NCBI GenBank assembly: GCA_023231475.1
Contig: JALJEE010002868.1
Coordinates: 1-64,000 of the forward strand
DNA: 64,000 nt
Source: Seison nebaliae
Taxonomy: Eukaryota; Rotifera; Pararotatoria; Seisonacea; Seisonidae
Direction of reading: 5' to 3'
Both the position numbers and the translations under genes were made by a program. Shown one piece after another: positions 60,428 to 64,000 of the stretch (positions are counted from its first letter, which is position 1; every line of letters starts with the position of its first letter). The notes under the pieces were generated by a model. It ran no database searches. It had not been told where the DNA came from and saw only the letters and a list, made by a program, of their open reading frames with translations.

Positions 60428-63400
60428 TGAGTTTGTCATTCATTCGCATTTCCTCTCAACAACACAAACAACAACAACATGTCAGTCGTTTTTTTTTTTG
60501 TTTTTCGTTTAAACTTTCTCCACATCATACCATTCCCTCACCGTTTTCCATCAGAGAAACGTTCACGTTCACTTTCATTTTATTTATTTATGAAATAAAC
60601 AAATTAAATTTTCTTACAATTCATTCTTATCAATCATTTTCTTCTTCTCGTCGTGAGATGTATAATGTGGAGTGGAGAAGAATTGGGATTATTAGAGTAT
60701 TAAAGAGAAATTTTTTTATTCTGTATCAATTAAACAACTTTTCATTATTGTGTTGTTCATTATTTGAGGGAGCATTTGAAGATAGATCCACAAAATAATG
60801 TCAAATGGCAAAGTTAGAGATTATAATAGATATTAAATCTAATTATGGACAATAAAAACTATTTCGTTATTGTTCGTCGGTTTAGTCGTTTGGTTCAATT
60901 AATTATTGACCTTATCTCCATTGAGTGTTTAAGTTAAATGAATTCATTACTTCTCTCTCACTCAGTGAGAAGTGGGAAGGAATTGGGATTGCAAGTGAAG
61001 AAATATTATAATGTAATTATTTTTTGTCGAAGTCAGTTGAAAGAAAATTTAAGATCAGACTTCATCGAATCAGAAGAAGTGAAGTGACATGTCATAAATC
61101 TAATGGAGATTTCCCACTCCCACAATTTACACTTGGAAATTTTCTTTTAGATGTTTCATCTCTCGTCTTAAAAAACTGACGAAATTTCCGAGAGGAGATG
61201 TCGATTTGAAGTATGGAAATTTCTCTGAAGCTTTTACAGCTTCAAATTAGAAAGGAGAAATTAAGGAGAATATTATTGGGGAGAATGATGATAATGTAGG
61301 ATGGAAGAGAAGAATTTCTATGCACCATATTTTATTTAAAGATGCCATATCATTTAGGTTTATTTATTTTGCAGACAATTCATTCCTCTCGTCATGGAAC
61401 GATCGTTCCATTCACATTCCGATGTGAAATTAGTTAATTTATTTTCCTAATCTTTATCTCGAAGCGCAGTATCAATAGGAATGAACGACGCCCCAAATCT
61501 CTCCCAATGACGAGAAACAGGCAATCTCTTGTTTGTCGGGTCGCTCCAATTTCACATGTAAGTAATTGTTAGATGAACAATGCTCGTATTCATGATGTAC
61601 ATAATGATATCATATATCCACCATTGGCAGATGGGTAGGTAATAAGATTATTATTATTATTATTATTATTAATATTTTGGACATTGATGATAGACATACA
61701 TCGATGGATATAATTGTCTGTGTGTCTCCATGTGTTTTGTGTGCCTATGTGTTTTAATCGCCGTCCACTTCTTCTCCATTCCAATGCAGCAGATGAGATT
61801 ATTCATGACAAATAAATTTATTTAATAGGTAATTGAATTATAAACATATATGACTTTGACGCTCATTGTGATAATGAGAAAACGACTAAAAATATCAATT
61901 ATGTAACATCATTAGACTCTACTTTCTCCTTTACATCGTTCAATTTATAAGAAAAAAACTATTTCGTCCATTCTTCCTCGGGAAGAAGTATCTGCGAATT
62001 ACAGTAATTGATCAGCATTTATTAGGTCTCCAAATTCCGAGAAGATTTGCAATTTGGAAATTTGAAATTTATTTCTCTATTTTTCTTCCGAGAATTATTT
62101 CCAGATTAAAAAAAAACTGAAGCATTCTCTTCCGCGTCCAAATCCTTCCACTTTTAGTCGTTGGGGGATGAAATAAGTTCCGCTATCGAATCAGCTTATT
62201 TTATGTTCACGATTAAGAAGGATTGAAACTACAACAATTGCATGATTCTTCTGCTAAACAGACTTTCCTTAAGTTTCTAACGGGAAATTTCCGATTGTAC
62301 CAAATCGTTTTAACAATAACTACTTTTTCCTTCCCTACGTATATTTTCCTCATGATTATTATTCGTTTCTTTTTAAGAAGATAAACTAACTTTCTCTTAT
62401 TGCCCTTTTTCTCTTATGATGATGATGATAATGATGATGATGAACTTTATTATTATTACTGTAAGTAATTGGGAGTCGAATGGAATAGAAGAATTGAGAT
62501 TAACGAAACATAAACGGATTGATGAGGCGGACAGGCAATTATTTGATCGTTTAGTAAATTAAATGAGATGGAAGTAAGCGAACTAGCTGCTGATCGACAT
62601 TAGCAAATTTGGTTCGAGCGAGAATATGTTAAGTGAATCCTGATTATTCGTTTCGAACACAAAATGAATATTTCTCTCTAACCATTTCTTTAATAATAAT
62701 CTTATTTAATTCCCTTCAATTTCTTATTGGAATTATTTACTCCAAATAAGCGTTCATTCTAACAGTGAAGACATATCGATATTATTTTTCTCACAAATTC
62801 TCATTAATTCTCTCCTGTTTTCAAATAAATGTGAAAAACGACTAATAAAGTCGTTATTAAGAAAAAAATGAAGGAAAATTTCTTTTGAAGACATTTCAAT
62901 TTCGTCCGGAAAATAATGGTAGAGAAGTACGTTACGATTGTTTTCTTATTGACAATCTCTCTTACACTTCCACCACAACTACATCTAAAACTTTTCCTCC
63001 TCTTGCCCTCCAATTAATTATGAAATTCTAAAGGGGAAATGGAAGTTAACTGCGGAGAAATGCAATTAACGAAAGAAGTTTTTATAAACAATTTCAAGAA
63101 TTTTATGAGTAATTGATTTTCAAAAAATTTTAGTTCTTCTTTCCAGCTCCATCATACGTTACATACTCGGAAAAACTTTACGTCATTTTCCACATACCGA
63201 TTAACGTGCTTCCCATCTCTTATATTAATTGTATATTAATCATATGTAACTGATAAATTTGTGATTTCGGACCATATAGCTAAGTAGGACTAATTATTCG
63301 ATGAGGGACAGACATTAGGAGAGGACAGACGGTAAACAAAAAAAAATTTGTAAAGGACAATTTTCAAACATTTTATTGACATTTCGGACAGTTCTCAACC

Positions 63401-64000
63401 TGGATACTGAGAATATATCTGGAAAGATAGTAATAATACATAAACATTTTCCAGCAGACAGTTATTAACTAATAATTAGGACAGTTGTTAACTTACACAA
63501 CATATACAAGGCCAAGCCAATGGTTTTAGATACAGTTTTGCATTGAATCATCCAGCTTCAAATATGAAAAATTTGAAATGGATAATTTGTGGTAAGGCGA
63601 AAAAGAGAAAAACAATATTCGATAAGATTAAAGATGACAAACTGAAGAGATTAGTGCTCAATTATGACATAATAATAGATATTGTATCTCCACTTAACGA
63701 TCTTCTTTTTTTGTATACCAATCGATACTATATATTGTGAAATTAAATTTTCATTTAAATATATTTCATTTGCTCTCATAAACAAATTAACGATCTCCCT
63801 TTTATATTAATTTTTACGCTTTACCCTATGGGGATTCCGCATCTTAATAAAAAGAAAAAAATAATAATAAATCAAATTCCCGCGGGACAAATTTTTTCAT
63901 TAAAATAATTTAAAATGTTAAATTAAAAAAAAATTATATTTCTTCACTCCAGAATCAAAATATTTTTCCTACATTATAAATTTAGTTATAATTAATATTT
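60428..64000. other. Non-coding to the window end
   Basis: No gene that I can support. It holds an (ATT)n microsatellite at about 61,648-61,671, a GAT-rich tract at about 62,417-62,443, and recurring GGACAGTT-type motifs at 63,300-63,500. The small ORF at 63,543-63,740 lacks motifs. The 3' UTR of the receptor should occupy the left end. Confidence 0.5.
61648..61671. repeat. (ATT)n microsatellite
   Basis: About eight uninterrupted ATT trinucleotides. Confidence 0.9.

Noticed and set aside
63543-63740. 65-codon Lys/Ile-rich ORF
   Set aside because: AT-rich chance ORF; no motif, no plausible continuation.

Overview
This is nuclear DNA of an animal, most likely a small invertebrate with an AT-rich, fairly compact genome. 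Evidence: a TGF-beta/BMP type II receptor-like kinase, a six-EF-hand calbindin-32/calretinin homologue, ATRX, STK33, a Rabin8/Sec2 homologue, SLC13 and adenosine deaminase are all split by spliceosomal introns, most only 35-70 nt long. The sequence alone does not identify the phylum. I found no bacterial operon, tRNA, rRNA or CRISPR array.

Layout. 1-2583: the remains of a non-LTR retrotransposon. 3148-8922: an intronless 1,924-aa protein of unknown family, with a second retrotransposon scrap just downstream at about 9,232. 10,310-11,071: the last exon of an unknown minus-strand gene. 13,331-14,429: a Rabin8/Sec2-type Rab GEF. 16,701-18,745: an STK33-like kinase, followed 69 bp later by a secreted-protein gene (18,814-19,344). 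21,428-25,910: a large Q/H/S/T-rich protein on the minus strand. 25,911-31,168: a roughly 5 kb desert rich in microsatellites. 31,169-34,901: ATRX. 35,563-38,394: a 19-exon coiled-coil gene. 38,775-39,960: calbindin. 40,522-43,255: an unknown 681-aa protein, convergent with adenosine deaminase (43,303-44,513, minus). 45,107-45,856: OVCA2/FSH1 serine hydrolase. 45,981-48,126: SLC13 transporter. 48,872-50,014 (minus): a coiled-coil protein. 50,556-50,828: a putative small secreted peptide. 52,250-53,383 (minus): an unknown protein. 54,158-54,992 (minus): a third retrotransposon fragment with an intact YADD. 57,499-60,427: the divergent type II receptor. The rest is non-coding.

The most unusual signals are architectural. 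(1) In the gene models, built by eye, 47 of 50 short introns begin GTT rather than GTA/GTG, while three of the five longer introns have GTAAGC, GTGAGT and GTGAGT donors. (2) The 19-exon coiled-coil gene has 17 of its 18 introns in phase 1, so nearly every internal exon is a multiple of three. (3) A 5.8 kb intronless orphan ORF lies between two scraps of the same LINE family. (4) The receptor kinase carries HGD in place of HRD.

Functionally this is an ordinary mixture of housekeeping and signalling genes, with no obvious shared pathway. The nearest thing to a cluster is the tight ADA/OVCA2/SLC13 stretch. Exon boundaries were chosen from reading-frame continuity, GT/AG sites and family similarity, and have no transcript support.
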